Source of the DNA: Tritrichomonas musculus
Lineage: Eukaryota; Parabasalia; Tritrichomonadida; Tritrichomonadidae
Direction of reading: 5' to 3'
NCBI GenBank assembly: GCA_039105265.1
Contig: JAPFFF010000004.1
Location: 3,720,001-3,784,000, forward strand
DNA length: 64,000 nt
In this document: piece by piece, positions 41,333 to 51,866 of the stretch
Position numbering within the stretch: the stretch's first letter is position 1
Layout: each line of letters opens with the position of its first letter
Program-made: the position numbers and the translations under genes
The notes under the pieces: generated by a model
The model's database searches: none
What the model saw: the letters and a program-made list of their open reading frames with translations, nothing else
What the model was told of the DNA's origin: nothing

Positions 41333-42673
41333 ATGGATCAACATCCAATGTATACATTAGAAACAGCTATTGCTGCAATTAAATCGCATGACGCGACACA
41401 ACTCACAAATCTTATTCACTTCATTCAAGATGAAGTAAAAGTGGATTCAAATTTGATAAGAGAAATGACATCTTCACCTGACTTTTTTCAAGCTTTGAGC
41501 GATATGGTTTCTGATTTCAAATCTGAAGATATTTTGTCATGTACTTATCAACTTGCTGAAGCATTCTTACCAATTCTCCCAGACGATAAAAAAGTTGAAT
41601 TTGTAGATTCAGGAATTGAGTTCTGTTTACCCGAAGCATTGAATTCAAAGAACAGCGAGTTTATTCTCAAAACAGTCGATTTCATTATATTTCTCGCCAA
41701 GCAAACAGAATATGCTATTGATTCACTTTTTTCTTTCGGTATTCATACCCAACTCCTCGATATTGCGGAAAACAATATGAGCATAGGCGGCCCTTCTTCA
41801 ACAATAAATCACGAAGTTGCTTCACATGCTCTCACAGGCGTTTTTACCTTATTTGGAATGCACGAAAACATTTTATCGACAATTTTACAAGCTACCTTGC
41901 CACGCGTTACCAAAATGATGCTTGATACAAAAGATATTGAAGAAAAAAAGTTACTTCTGAAAACAATTACAGAAATTACTAACCAACGATTTTCATTTTG
42001 CTTTATATTATATGACTGTAATGCAGTTCCAGAAATATATAAAATGCTTGATGACTCAAACTATATAAATACAGCTCTTCCATTACTTGGAAATCTTTGT
42101 CTTTCTTCTCGAGAACATGTTGAAGAATTGATAAAAATGGGACTTACAAAGAAGCTCACTGACTTAATTCATAATAAAGAGTATGCAGCAGATGCATACT
42201 GGTGCTTATCTAATCTTACTGAGGCTGCACCAGATATTGTATCTAGCCAAATTCTTAATGTAGAGAATATGAACAAACTTGTTGACTTTATATTAGTTGA
42301 TTCTAAATCAGATAATATTGCTCTCAAAAAAGAGTCAATTTTCTTCATGGCAACATTGATCATGTTTATTTCTAGAAACTTGCAGCATGCTTTCATTAAA
42401 CATGGAGTTTTTGAAGCACTTGTTTCTGTCCTCGATATTACAGATGACACTGTTGTCGTAACTCGCATTTTATATGTCTTTATTAGACTCATGACTCACA
42501 TTGAACAGCATCTCGAGCTTTATGATCATTTCATAAAGCTCGTAAACGATTCTAAATTAATGGAAAAAATTGACAGAATTTCTCGCCTTGATGATCAAAT
42601 GCTTGTAACAAAAGCTCACGAAGTCTTAAGTCAATTTCATGAACTCAATGAGCTTCATGAAAAATCAAAATGA
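41333..42673 (+). CDS. Importin-alpha-like armadillo protein
   Basis: From ATG 41333 this encodes 446 residues made of about nine armadillo repeats. Segments such as ALPLLGNLCLSSREHVEEL and YWCLSNLTEAAPDIVSSQIL follow the importin-alpha pattern, in which W and N residues on the third helix bind nuclear localisation signals. The basic importin-beta-binding N-terminus of a classical importin-alpha is not present, so it may be a truncated importin-alpha, a cargo-binding cousin or another ARM adaptor. The upstream in-frame ATG (41258) would add 25 residues (MWVNSIKHLNFTLFATKK), but a TCACCTT initiator-like motif lies between the two, which favours 41333. Confidence 0.78.
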   Translation: MDQHPMYTLETAIAAIKSHDATQLTNLIHFIQDEVKVDSNLIREMTSSPDFFQALSDMVSDFKSEDILSCTYQLAEAFLPILPDDKKVEFVDSGIEFCLPEALNSKNSEFILKTVDFIIFLAKQTEYAIDSLFSFGIHTQLLDIAENNMSIGGPSSTINHEVASHALTGVFTLFGMHENILSTILQATLPRVTKMMLDTKDIEEKKLLLKTITEITNQRFSFCFILYDCNAVPEIYKMLDDSNYINTALPLLGNLCLSSREHVEELIKMGLTKKLTDLIHNKEYAADAYWCLSNLTEAAPDIVSSQILNVENMNKLVDFILVDSKSDNIALKKESIFFMATLIMFISRNLQHAFIKHGVFEALVSVLDITDDTVVVTRILYVFIRLMTHIEQHLELYDHFIKLVNDSKLMEKIDRISRLDDQMLVTKAHEVLSQFHELNELHEKSK

Positions 42674-43040
42674 AAATAAAAATTTATATATCATAAATAG
42701 TTTTTTTTTTTTTTTTTCCATATTCCTCTCTTTTTTTGATTGGACAGTATTCCATAATTTTCTTCTAAGCATACCAATCATTAATAGAATATTAGCAAAA
42801 AAATCATATATAAAAATCATATTTAAAAATCAAAATTGTTCTATTGAATTCAATTGACATTTGGCACCTGACAATTAAAAAGCTAACTGACTCAAAATTT
42901 CAAAATTTCAATTTTTTTTAATTTAATATGCTTAATGCTTTTTTTATTAATATTAATATCATTAATTTAATTTTGAGTAATGTTTTTGATAATATTGAGA
43001 TGAGGCCATGAAATAATTGAAAAGGCTTATAAAAAAAATA
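42674..43040. other. Intergenic spacer
   Basis: This spacer contains a long T tract just after the stop codon and is otherwise plain AT-rich sequence. The phrase ATTTGGCACCTGA near 42862 resembles TTTGGCACCTC near 40190; the match is too short to mean much. Confidence 0.4.
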
Positions 43041-43871
43041 ATGTATTTCGAAATTCCTATACTTGCAGATTTTCTTCGTGCATGCATGCAACCAGATTTT
43101 TATGATCGAATTGAGCTCACATCTCTTATTTGTGGATTGCTTGTTGCTGTCTTTTTAACATTTAAAAAAATACCATACGGAAAAACATATACACGTAAAA
43201 CATCTTTGTTAAAATATGAAGTTAATGACAGAGTTGCTGTTATTATAACCAATCTTCCAGGACCAATCATTTTCTTCTACTCTCAAATTTTTTATCCAAA
43301 TGGTGAATTATTATCAATCCCATCGCTTGTCTATTTAGCACATTATATTCATCGTGCATTAATTTATCCTTGGTTTAGAAAAGTTTATTCAAAACCTTGG
43401 CCCCTTGAATCAGTTTTATACTTTATAGTTTATAATTTTATTGTAGGTTTAACGGTTTCTCACACTTTAATATTTAGTGGAAAGGAATTAAACATTTACA
43501 TACAACTACTGATTGCTGTAGTTTGCGTAGCTTGCGCTGTTATTGCAGCAATTCATGATTATTACTTATGCTCACTTCGATCAGCTGGCGATATCGGATA
43601 CCGTATTCCATATGGAATGTTGTTCAAATGGGTATCTGGTCCAAATTATCTCTTCGAACTAATTGAATGGTGTGTCTACGCAATTTATATGCCATTTGGT
43701 CTTGGCTTAGCTGTTTATGGTATCTGGTATTTGACAAACATTACAGGACGAGCAGAATCAAATCATGACGCATATACCTCCAGAAAGAGAATATTCCCAT
43801 CAGGAACAAAGTATCCGGACGACAGGGCACCCTATATTCCATTCGTTTTCAAATCAAAATATCTCATTTAA
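43041..43871 (+). CDS. Steroid 5-alpha-reductase-like membrane enzyme
   Basis: From the first ATG in frame (43041) this encodes 276 residues with about six hydrophobic segments. It carries family hallmarks of the 5-alpha-reductase C-terminal domain: HYIHRALIYPWF, then GDIGYRIPYGMLFKWVSGPN with YLFELIEWCVYA. A C-terminal block ending YPDDRAPYIPF, with a KSKYL ending, corresponds to the usual YP-x-x-R-x-x-x-IPF. The family uses NADPH to reduce a double bond next to a carbonyl or CoA thioester, in the ER membrane. Substrates include steroids, polyprenol/polyprenal and trans-2-enoyl-CoA. Which applies here cannot be told; fatty-acid elongation or dolichol synthesis are the likely options in a protist. 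Confidence 0.85.
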   Translation: MYFEIPILADFLRACMQPDFYDRIELTSLICGLLVAVFLTFKKIPYGKTYTRKTSLLKYEVNDRVAVIITNLPGPIIFFYSQIFYPNGELLSIPSLVYLAHYIHRALIYPWFRKVYSKPWPLESVLYFIVYNFIVGLTVSHTLIFSGKELNIYIQLLIAVVCVACAVIAAIHDYYLCSLRSAGDIGYRIPYGMLFKWVSGPNYLFELIEWCVYAIYMPFGLGLAVYGIWYLTNITGRAESNHDAYTSRKRIFPSGTKYPDDRAPYIPFVFKSKYLI

Positions 43872-44081
43872 AAAATATGAAAGCTATTTTAAAAATTTAC
43901 TACTAAACAAATTCTTTTATATTAATTTTTATTCGATTCAACAAAATAATTGGAAATATTTATATAAATTTTATCATATCAATTTTCTTTATATATGTGT
44001 TGATGCGATTGCATCAATTTTTTTGTTCAATAATATAAATGAAAAATGTTCAAAAATAATATTTATAAAAACAAATAAAAA

Positions 44082-45014
44082 TTAGAAATTATTGATAGAA
44101 TCATTTTCGATTTGGTTCCATGGACTAGAGAATACCATTCCCATTAAGTTGTCTTCCCACTGATGAGGTCTAAATCTTGTAAGTTGCCTTTCATCTGGAG
44201 ATACAACTTCAAGAACAGCTGCCTCACTATACAAACCTGTATAAAATGGAGTAGAAAAAACAGTAATAACCAAATTGTCATGCATGACTTCAAACCCACC
44301 TTTTTTAAGTTCATGCCCTCTGACAATCATCGTCAAATTATTTTGATGAACAAATTTAGCAGATATATCTGAACCCCAAAGACATCCAGCCCTTCTCGGC
44401 GATTCTTGGTACCCTAAACCATCAAAAGGATCACTCCAAAGAACATCTCGAATAACTCCTGCAGGTGGATTTAAAGTTACACGATTAACGTTTTCCAATT
44501 GAGAAAGTTTTGTAAAAATGCTTGAAAGTCCACCATGAACACAAAAAACTTGTGAATCAATAATAGCCCCAATTGGTAGAAACTTAAATACCTCCATAAA
44601 AGATTTCCAAATAGAAAAATCTCCATAAGTCTTCATTATTTCGTTGTAAAATCCGAAAGTAATAGTAGTATCTGTTGTTTCATGGTTACCTCGAATTAAA
44701 TAAAAATCATCTGGATATTTAACCTTGAGAGCTAATAAATAAACAGCGGTTGCTACAGATTTATCACCTCTATCAACGTAATCTCCTAAAAATAGATATC
44801 TACCTTCAGGAGCATCACCAAAAATATCAAAAATTGAAAGTACGTTATCAAAATCGCCATGTACATCACCGCATACTGTTAAAGGAGAATTAATATGAAT
44901 CACATTATCTTCTTCTTGAAGAACATCAATTGATATTTTGCATAAGGAGTCAATATCATCAGCTGTAATTTCTTTTCCTTCTTTAACTTTAGAAATTAAA
45001 TCATCTAAATCCAT
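44082..45014 (-). CDS. PPP-family serine/threonine phosphatase catalytic subunit
   Basis: This reads 310 residues from the ATG at 45014. The metal-binding motifs are all present: GDVHG (49-53), GDYVDRG (77-83), RGNHE (108-112), and HGG in CVHGGLS, with RGHEL as the later His. The enzyme is the size of PP1/PP2A catalytic subunits and should be a two-metal phosphoprotein phosphatase. It is divergent: the usual SAPNYC loop reads STPFYTG, so the Cys that reacts with microcystin in PP1 is absent. The shortened N-terminus lacks a family-specific motif, so I cannot assign it to PP1, PP2A or PP4/6. In-frame ATGs at 45119 and 45086 would add a hydrophobic stretch not found in the family. Confidence 0.9.
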   Translation of the reverse strand: MDLDDLISKVKEGKEITADDIDSLCKISIDVLQEEDNVIHINSPLTVCGDVHGDFDNVLSIFDIFGDAPEGRYLFLGDYVDRGDKSVATAVYLLALKVKYPDDFYLIRGNHETTDTTITFGFYNEIMKTYGDFSIWKSFMEVFKFLPIGAIIDSQVFCVHGGLSSIFTKLSQLENVNRVTLNPPAGVIRDVLWSDPFDGLGYQESPRRAGCLWGSDISAKFVHQNNLTMIVRGHELKKGGFEVMHDNLVITVFSTPFYTGLYSEAAVLEVVSPDERQLTRFRPHQWEDNLMGMVFSSPWNQIENDSINNF

Positions 45015-45217
45015 CAATAATAAAAAATTATTTTGACTTTTTGAATTTAAAATTCGTACAAATGTAAACAATTCAATTTTTTGCATTAAATGAAATAAGA
45101 ATACTAAATTTATAAACATATATTTTTAATATAATATCAAAAAATATTGGCAGAATAAAACAAAAACAAACTTTTACAACGTTTCTTCGTCGAAGACAAT
45201 GAAAGTAATATTTGGAA

Positions 45218-47704
45218 TTATATATCTAATGACCATTCAGATAATTGATTCATAACATTTCCATAAACTTTTAGCGCAGACTGCATTCCACATGCAGGGC
45301 ATCCACGTATTCTCATAGGTCTTCTTCTAATTTTATGTTCAATCTCTTTTATTTCCTTTTCCTCTAACCTTCTGCATTCTTCATGATAGCAATGTCCGCA
45401 TCTATACATAACAACTCTCCCTCTACCAAGAGGCCTCTTACATCGTTCACATCTATCACCTGTCTTGGGCAATGATATATCTGCGTCAGAACCACCTGTT
45501 TCAGTTGATGGAGGAGGTGCATTGGTAAAAAGTCTCTTTCGAGAATCACGAAGCTCAGCTCTTTGTCTAGTTAACTCATCGATAATCGTACTTTCTTCTT
45601 GTCTCTTTTCCCCTGCATTTTTAATTTCTGTATCAATTCTTTTTGTAATTGATTTCGCAAAGAGACTATAATCTTCAAAAGTCTTGCCTGGTGGAGCATT
45701 TTCAAGTTCAGTAATAAGTTGCATTAAAATTTCATTGATTTCAGAAACATCAAGATTCGCTTTCAAAAGCTTGGCACGAATATCGTCAGCACTATTACTC
45801 ATTTTACTCTTACAAAACTTCACTTCTTCATCGAAGTCAAGTTCAGCTGATATTTGGGCTGCTTCTGTCCAATCACCTCTATATTTCGCTGTTTCGAGAA
45901 GATAAAACATTGGTGACGAGAAGTTGCTTAAATTAGGGCTAGGCATTAAAAGCTGATCAGCTTGCTTTGAAATATTTAAATCTGATGGTGAACGAGGTAA
46001 CTTGCGAGTAGAACCTTGTGATGGTGCATTTGGATTAAGTATTGAATTTAATTTTGAATTTTGATTGCTATCGAGGCTGGTGTACGAGGATGAGTTTGCC
46101 ATTTGATTTGATGAATTGTTTCCTTGCTGATTGGAAGCGCCTCCAGTATTGTTATTATTGCTATTTGTCGTAAATGATGGCTTTTCATGCAGTTGCTCGC
46201 TGATTCTAATTTCAACAACAGAACCACTTCCACTTTTCATTGATTGAAGGGTTTCATTATCAATTTCAGACAAATGTGGAAGAACAAAAGGAGCTGAAGC
46301 ATCACCAATTACTTTATAAACAGTTGATGCAAGCTCAGGAAAGCTATAAGTAATATCTGCAGCATTGATATCTTTTGGATCACAACGCTCAATTAATGGA
46401 ATAATTTCTTTTGGTGAAAGCTTGCAGCTCCTAATACATCTGAGGAGAAGTTCTTCTTCGACCGAATCAAAAGCAAGGAGAAAACGCCAAACTTCAGATT
46501 CTCGACCTGATGCAAGAAGCTTTTCATAAATTAAGTCAAAAGAAATACTTCCTTTGTGCTTTTTTAATGTATGAAGAAGAAGAGGAAAGATTTCGTTAGA
46601 AGTGCTTGGTGGAAGTTTACAATAACTATCTAAAAGCATTGGAATAAGGAGATCATACTGATCTGGATATGCTTTGAGTAAATCAGAAATATCTGTAAAA
46701 TTAAATATATCTGTGTCTGGCGACTCTTTTATTTTTTTGAGAAGCTCGGCTAACTTTGTAACAAATCTGGGTTTTTCAGCATAATCGCTTTGCTTATATG
46801 GCGGAAATGAAAGATAAATCGGCTTGGTTGATGTGATTAAAGATAATTCACTGTTGTTTTGATCGACAAGAACACCAAGTAATGGGCCATCTTCATCATC
46901 ATATTGAATGTACATAGGACCTAAAAGATCGTTGGTAATATTGTATGCGAGCGCTCTTTTTTCAGTACAAATCACTAAGTAATTATTGAAAAAGCATAAT
47001 GGCATATTAGCTAATTGAAGCTTTTCACAATGTAAGTATCTTAGCATTTTGTCGATATTTAATAAGGGCTTGATTTCCTGAGTTTCAAATTCATATTGAA
47101 CAAACCCTGTTGTTGTCAAAAAGTATATTATATCTCCTTCATCACTTTCTGTGCAAGCATATGATTCTGTATTAAAAATTCTTTTACCATCAAGAAAAAT
47201 CCCTATAGAAGTAGAATAAAAAACAGAGTTACCGAATTGATCGATCGAATTGACAGTACATGGAGGAAGATTAGATATTTTTTTTCTGGAATTTGGTTGA
47301 GTAACGCTTGATTCGAAAATTTCACATGAAACGTTTGAAAAAACAAAATTATCATCATCAACGAAACAAGCTTGTACAATGTCTTGAGCAAACTTTATTG
47401 GTGGCTTTGTTGGGCTCTGCGTTAAATCATATAAAAATCCGTGATTTGTTTCCGTAACACAAATAAGTTTAATTCCATCAGGGCTGAAAGTGCAGTTTAC
47501 AATCTTTGAATCTGCTTTCTGGTTGCTATATAAAACTTCTGTGCCTAGAACTGATCGCGGAAAACCAAAAGAGCCTACGTCGATTTTCCTCTTATTGCGA
47601 ATAGCGTAATAAGCAATAGTAGATGGAAAAGGCGGATTCGATTGCACATTAAATTGTTGCACATAGTTATCATCAATGTAATTTACATACCTAACAATCG
47701 ACAT
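45218..47704 (-). CDS. Vps18-like HOPS/CORVET subunit with C-terminal RING
   Basis: This protein of 828 residues has an N-terminal beta-propeller-like region. VNCTFSPDGIKLICVTETNH matches the FLDPTG-HLI block of Vps18/Pep3. A helical solenoid follows (about 290-470, including LLHTLKKHKGSISFDLIYEK), then an N/S-rich insert (about 500-560), a coiled coil, and a zinc finger (CERCKRPLGRGRVVMYRCGH and CPACG). Vps18 is a core subunit of the tethering complexes that bring late endosomes and lysosomes together for fusion. Vps8, Vps11 and Vps41 also end in RING-type fingers, and Vps8 has a similar VV-x-x-x-CGH pattern, so the exact subunit is not certain. The low-complexity insert is absent from animal Vps18. 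Confidence 0.7.
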   Translation of the reverse strand: MSIVRYVNYIDDNYVQQFNVQSNPPFPSTIAYYAIRNKRKIDVGSFGFPRSVLGTEVLYSNQKADSKIVNCTFSPDGIKLICVTETNHGFLYDLTQSPTKPPIKFAQDIVQACFVDDDNFVFSNVSCEIFESSVTQPNSRKKISNLPPCTVNSIDQFGNSVFYSTSIGIFLDGKRIFNTESYACTESDEGDIIYFLTTTGFVQYEFETQEIKPLLNIDKMLRYLHCEKLQLANMPLCFFNNYLVICTEKRALAYNITNDLLGPMYIQYDDEDGPLLGVLVDQNNSELSLITSTKPIYLSFPPYKQSDYAEKPRFVTKLAELLKKIKESPDTDIFNFTDISDLLKAYPDQYDLLIPMLLDSYCKLPPSTSNEIFPLLLHTLKKHKGSISFDLIYEKLLASGRESEVWRFLLAFDSVEEELLLRCIRSCKLSPKEIIPLIERCDPKDINAADITYSFPELASTVYKVIGDASAPFVLPHLSEIDNETLQSMKSGSGSVVEIRISEQLHEKPSFTTNSNNNNTGGASNQQGNNSSNQMANSSSYTSLDSNQNSKLNSILNPNAPSQGSTRKLPRSPSDLNISKQADQLLMPSPNLSNFSSPMFYLLETAKYRGDWTEAAQISAELDFDEEVKFCKSKMSNSADDIRAKLLKANLDVSEINEILMQLITELENAPPGKTFEDYSLFAKSITKRIDTEIKNAGEKRQEESTIIDELTRQRAELRDSRKRLFTNAPPPSTETGGSDADISLPKTGDRCERCKRPLGRGRVVMYRCGHCYHEECRRLEEKEIKEIEHKIRRRPMRIRGCPACGMQSALKVYGNVMNQLSEWSLDI

Positions 47705-47947
47705 ATCAATTCGACTTTTGAAAATAACAACAATAACTTTTTAAATGACAACAAGATCTTTTTAAATACTTTTAAATTTGCAATTGAAAAGAATTGAATT
47801 TCTTGAAATTTGATTAATGGCATTCACGGCATTCACTTATCTCATCATTTCTAAAATTAAAATTTATAAAAAAGCATTCAAAGGAAGAAAGATTTAATAT
47901 TAAAATTTTGTATATTTTATTTTTATAATTGTTCAATTATAGTTATT

Positions 47948-49147
47948 TTAAAGGCCTTCCTTTTGCCTCCTCTTTTTATTAATTTCCATTTCTCTTTCTT
48001 TTTTAGTTTGAACTCTATTCTTCATAATTTCTCCTTTATTTTTCTTCTTAAGTCTGAGGGCATGATCTGAGGACAGAAGTTTGAATCCAAAGAAATCTCT
48101 AATTTCGAGGTTTTCTGACATTTGCTGTTGGAAGTGGACTTTTGTTATTCTCCTGATTGCACTAAGAATTAAACAATTGCGAACACCAAAAATTTCAACC
48201 TCTTGGCTATTAAGTACAATTGATTCTGAAGCACCTTCCATAAGAGTTCCATCACGAACAGCGATGTTTGACAAAAGATCAGTGACTTCTTTAACACGAG
48301 ATTTAACTGTTTTTTGATCTGCTTTCTTTGAAAGATCTGAGCCCAAGTCAGATATTTTTGATTTATACTTTGATGCGAATTGCTTAGATTTAATTGCATT
48401 GACTGCTTCTTCTGTTTGATTTTGGCTTTCAACAGTGAGAATGGCTTCATATATAATTGGAATAAGGTCAATAGCAGCAAGGATTACCAATGGCTTTTGG
48501 TTTGACACTGCTAAATCAATAAGAGCAGTAAGATCAGAATAAATTGTGTCAGCTACAACTTCATCAGGAAAAGTTGATATCAAAAGACCAATGCTTTTGA
48601 TACATGAAGAAATCATCTGTTCTGTAAATTCGGTTGTTCGAGATTTCTTATTCGTCATCAATCCGTGCAAGGAGCGAAAAACTTTCATGCATAGATCTTG
48701 ATGCGAAACTGAAATCGAAACAACAAATGCGATTGCGAAAAATCTAAATGATTCTTCTTCAGTCATATCAGGTAATGATGGAATTATGTCGTCTAAGAAG
48801 ATATGAACATAGGGTTCAAATTCAGCAAAGGTGTTGAGAGAAAGATTGCATAATACTGTAAGAGCTTCATCATGCTCTTCTCGTGATGCTCTACTCATTA
48901 TTGGATTATGTAAACAATTTAGAGTATCTTCAAGAAATGGTTCGATTTCGGAATATTCGATATATCGTGCAGTCAAAATTTTGTTCATAGATTGGAGAGC
49001 AGAAACACGAAGTTCAATTCTTGATGAAGCTACTTTTTCTATTAAAGAGGGCCAAACTTCTTCCCAGTTGTCAAGATCAGATACGATTTCTGACGCCTCT
49101 TCAAGTGCTGAGTCTGCTAGCTTCTTCTTGTATTCTCTTCGATGCAT
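47948..49147 (-). CDS. IFRD-like (interferon-related developmental regulator) protein
   Basis: From ATG 49147 this encodes 399 residues. An armadillo-like N-terminal domain with RIELRVSALQSMNKILT is the family's typical start. After a coiled linker it reads VHFQQQMSENLEIRDFFGF, close to the IFRD C-terminal motif (VH-x-Q-x-N-x-x-x-RD-x-F). The tail is strongly basic. IFRD proteins in animals act as transcriptional and translational co-regulators and bind ribosomes in starvation; such a role here is inference. The start is set by an ATCATTTAACATAATG context, with a TCA initiator-like motif 10 nt before the ATG. The frame is open further upstream without an ATG. Confidence 0.75.
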   Translation of the reverse strand: MHRREYKKKLADSALEEASEIVSDLDNWEEVWPSLIEKVASSRIELRVSALQSMNKILTARYIEYSEIEPFLEDTLNCLHNPIMSRASREEHDEALTVLCNLSLNTFAEFEPYVHIFLDDIIPSLPDMTEEESFRFFAIAFVVSISVSHQDLCMKVFRSLHGLMTNKKSRTTEFTEQMISSCIKSIGLLISTFPDEVVADTIYSDLTALIDLAVSNQKPLVILAAIDLIPIIYEAILTVESQNQTEEAVNAIKSKQFASKYKSKISDLGSDLSKKADQKTVKSRVKEVTDLLSNIAVRDGTLMEGASESIVLNSQEVEIFGVRNCLILSAIRRITKVHFQQQMSENLEIRDFFGFKLLSSDHALRLKKKNKGEIMKNRVQTKKEREMEINKKRRQKEGL

Positions 49148-49162
49148 TATGTTAAATGATTC
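49148..49162 (-). promoter_or_regulatory. Initiator-like site before the IFRD-like gene
   Basis: The minus strand reads GAATCATTTAACATA directly before the ATG at 49147, placing a TCATTT initiator-like core about 10 nt upstream. It supports this ATG over the open frame further upstream. Confidence 0.45.
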
Positions 49163-49829
49163 AACGGTTTTTATATAAACTATCAATTTTCAATTAATAT
49201 TGAAAATAAAATTTTTTTTCATCTAAACTCTGACAAAAATCTTATAAAATAAATCAATGAATATTTTACTTTATTTTATTTTCAATATATATACAATTAG
49301 TAAATAAGAAATTATTTAAAAAATTTAGAAATAAATAATTGTTTGCTGGGGAAAAACATTTTTTAAGTAATTTAAATGGTTGAAATAAATCACCTCTAGA
49401 CAAAGTAAAAATTTTTTGTACAAATCCTCATATGATTTTAATTATATTCTGATATTAACTCATTGTAAGGGCATTATAATGACAGATTCAATTTTCCAGA
49501 GATATTGGAGAAATTTTTTTTAAAAATAATCTTAAAGGAATTAAAATGTTGTATTTTATTCGTTTAATGGAATAAATCAGTAGAAAGTAAAATTTCTTTT
49601 GTATTAGTGTGGCGATTTGATTTCAGAGCCATTCTGAATTTTCTCAGAAATTTAAATGATGGCTCTGAATTTTTTGAATTTTTATAAGTAAATTTTTTTT
49701 TTATCAATTTATTAAAATATTAAGCACTTTTATTTAAAAAAAATAAAAATATACCATATAGATAATAAATTACATGCTTTTTATAAAACAAAATGGTGTT
49801 TAAACAAACACTTTTATGATTAATAAGTA

Positions 49830-51231
49830 CCCCCGAATCTCTACAAGTGAGAAAATTTTTGTACGTTATTTAAAAAAATTTTAACGAATTAAATTTGAAT
49901 GAAATTGAGAGAGATAATTGAAACAAATAACGTACAAAAAATAAGAATGACTAATAACTAAAGAAAGAAGGAAGATTTCAATTAATGAATTTCATATTTA
50001 TTAACAACATGCCAAGGTGCTTGAGTATAGATAAAATGAAGGGAAAAAAAAGAGGTGAAAATTTAATTATTTTAATATTTTATTCAAATGAAAGGATTAG
50101 GAAAATTTCGCATACGGATAAATAATTTTCGCCACTAGTGTTCTCTATTTATATATTTATCAACGTTCGGAATTTTTAATTTTTGTTTTCTCTGATAATA
50201 AATTCCAAATATTTTACTCGGCTTTAAATTTCATGCAAATTTATATGAGAAAATATAAAGTTGCTTTAAAGGTGTCTGCAACTATTAAAACAAAAATTAA
50301 AAATTTTGTACTTTTCCCTGGAATATTATATTATTTGTAATTTTTTAGAAGAATTAAAAGAGATACGAGAATGACTCTCCTCCCATGTATATTGGAGTTA
50401 GTAGTAGAATTAAATGAATAAATAAAATTGATATGGTTGTTATTAGTAAATTAAATTTGAATGAAATGTAACAATATTTATGAAAATATGAAGTAAAAAG
50501 CGGCATAGACTGTTGTATTGAACGCATACATGTCATTTGGATAAAAAAAGATTGTTTTAAATACAGAACCTAACTTGAATATTTGCACATAAAATTTAAC
50601 CTGAGCTAAACACGTAAAAACAAAAAAGTTGAATAGCCAAAAGTAAAAAAAAGTAGAGAACAATTAAAAAAAGCACTTTATATAATCGAAATAAGTTAAA
50701 ATGGTAGTCTTTTAAATATCTGTGAAAAAAGTTAGGAAAATAGGTAATAAATGGAAGCGATGTAAAGAATATGAGGTAATAAGTTCTGAAAATAGCATTT
50801 TGAGTAAAAAAATTGAGTTTGAGCGGAATAGAACATTTGAAAATTAGGATATAAGAATTCTGAAAGAGATCATATAAAACTTCGAATAGTATATAACTGA
50901 TTAATCAACAAACAAACGAGAAATTAGCTTTAATGAAAGGAATTGGGTTTGTAAAATGTCTTTTTGATATTGGCCAAAAATGACCAACTTGACACTTTTG
51001 CATATAACTCCAAAATAAAATGATGAAATTTTGTTATTTATTTGATATATTTATTGTTTATATATAATAGAGATGTATTTAACATATCTATTTATAGGCT
51101 TGTTAGGAAATTATTATTTAAAATAATGTTAAGTTATCATTTTAAAAAATTGTTAACTTATTAAAAATTTTTGGATTTTTTGTTAACAAAAAAAACGTGC
51201 AAAAATTTTCTCACTTGTAGAGATTCGGGGG
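49830..51231. mobile_element. 1.4-kb TA-inserting (Tc1/mariner-like) element, non-autonomous
   Basis: The ends start CCCCCGAATCTCTACAAGTG, and the inverted repeat runs 38 bp (49830-49867 and 51194-51231) with one mismatch. TA flanks each end (49828-49829 and 51232-51233). A second short inverted pair, GTACGTTATTT (49861) and AAATAACGTAC (about 49926), lies near the left end. The length is near that of an intact mariner, but there is no transposase frame, so the element is either decayed or a deletion derivative. Confidence 0.85.
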
Positions 51232-51551
51232 TATATAATATTTGAATTTTTTTTAGAAATAAAGATAATATTTTATACAAGAAATATGAATTAATCATGT
51301 AGTATCCTTCATCATTGCATTGAAATCTTGTATAATTCAATATTTGATTGAAATTTCAAATAATATAATTAAGATCTTTGAAATAAATCATTTTATTACC
51401 GGATAATATTATTTTTTATGCATCAATAAATGTATTAAAAACTTTTCAGGAAGGAATCATAGCCAAAATCTCCTAAATAATGAAAAATTTAATGATCTTA
51501 CATTTTTGATATAAAAATCTAGCTACCTTATTCAATATTATTCAATTTGCG

Positions 51552-51866
51552 TTATTTATGAAAAAAACATTTATGATTTTTTGCTCCTTTCTTTGATAAT
51601 AAATAGCTTCCGCATAATTGGCATTGATATGCTTTAGAAACATGGATTTTATCTTCCATAATCAATCTGATTTCGATGAAAATATTATTATATTGATTTT
51701 TGTATATTGTTGTTTTAATCATATTGGGATGCCACAATGTTATTTCTTGCATTTTTACAAAAATATTAGCGACCAAATAAATCATCAAATATGATTTCAA
51801 TGAACTCATATAATTTTTAAAATGAAAAAGTTTTAAAAATTGAACGTCGCTCTGAATATTTTTCAA
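51552..51866 (-). CDS. Possible small zinc-finger protein inside the hAT-like element
   Basis: This frame of 104 residues ends in YQCQLCGSYLLSKKGAKNHK followed by CFFHK, a possible C2H2-like finger (two Cys, then His or Cys and His). It may be a remnant of the element's own DNA-binding domain rather than a host gene. There are no other supporting features and it may not be expressed. Confidence 0.25.
   Translation of the reverse strand: MKNIQSDVQFLKLFHFKNYMSSLKSYLMIYLVANIFVKMQEITLWHPNMIKTTIYKNQYNNIFIEIRLIMEDKIHVSKAYQCQLCGSYLLSKKGAKNHKCFFHK

Noticed and set aside
42862-42875. Shared TTTGGCACCT near 40190 and 42862 as element ends
   Set aside because: It is a direct match of only 10 bp without further similarity.
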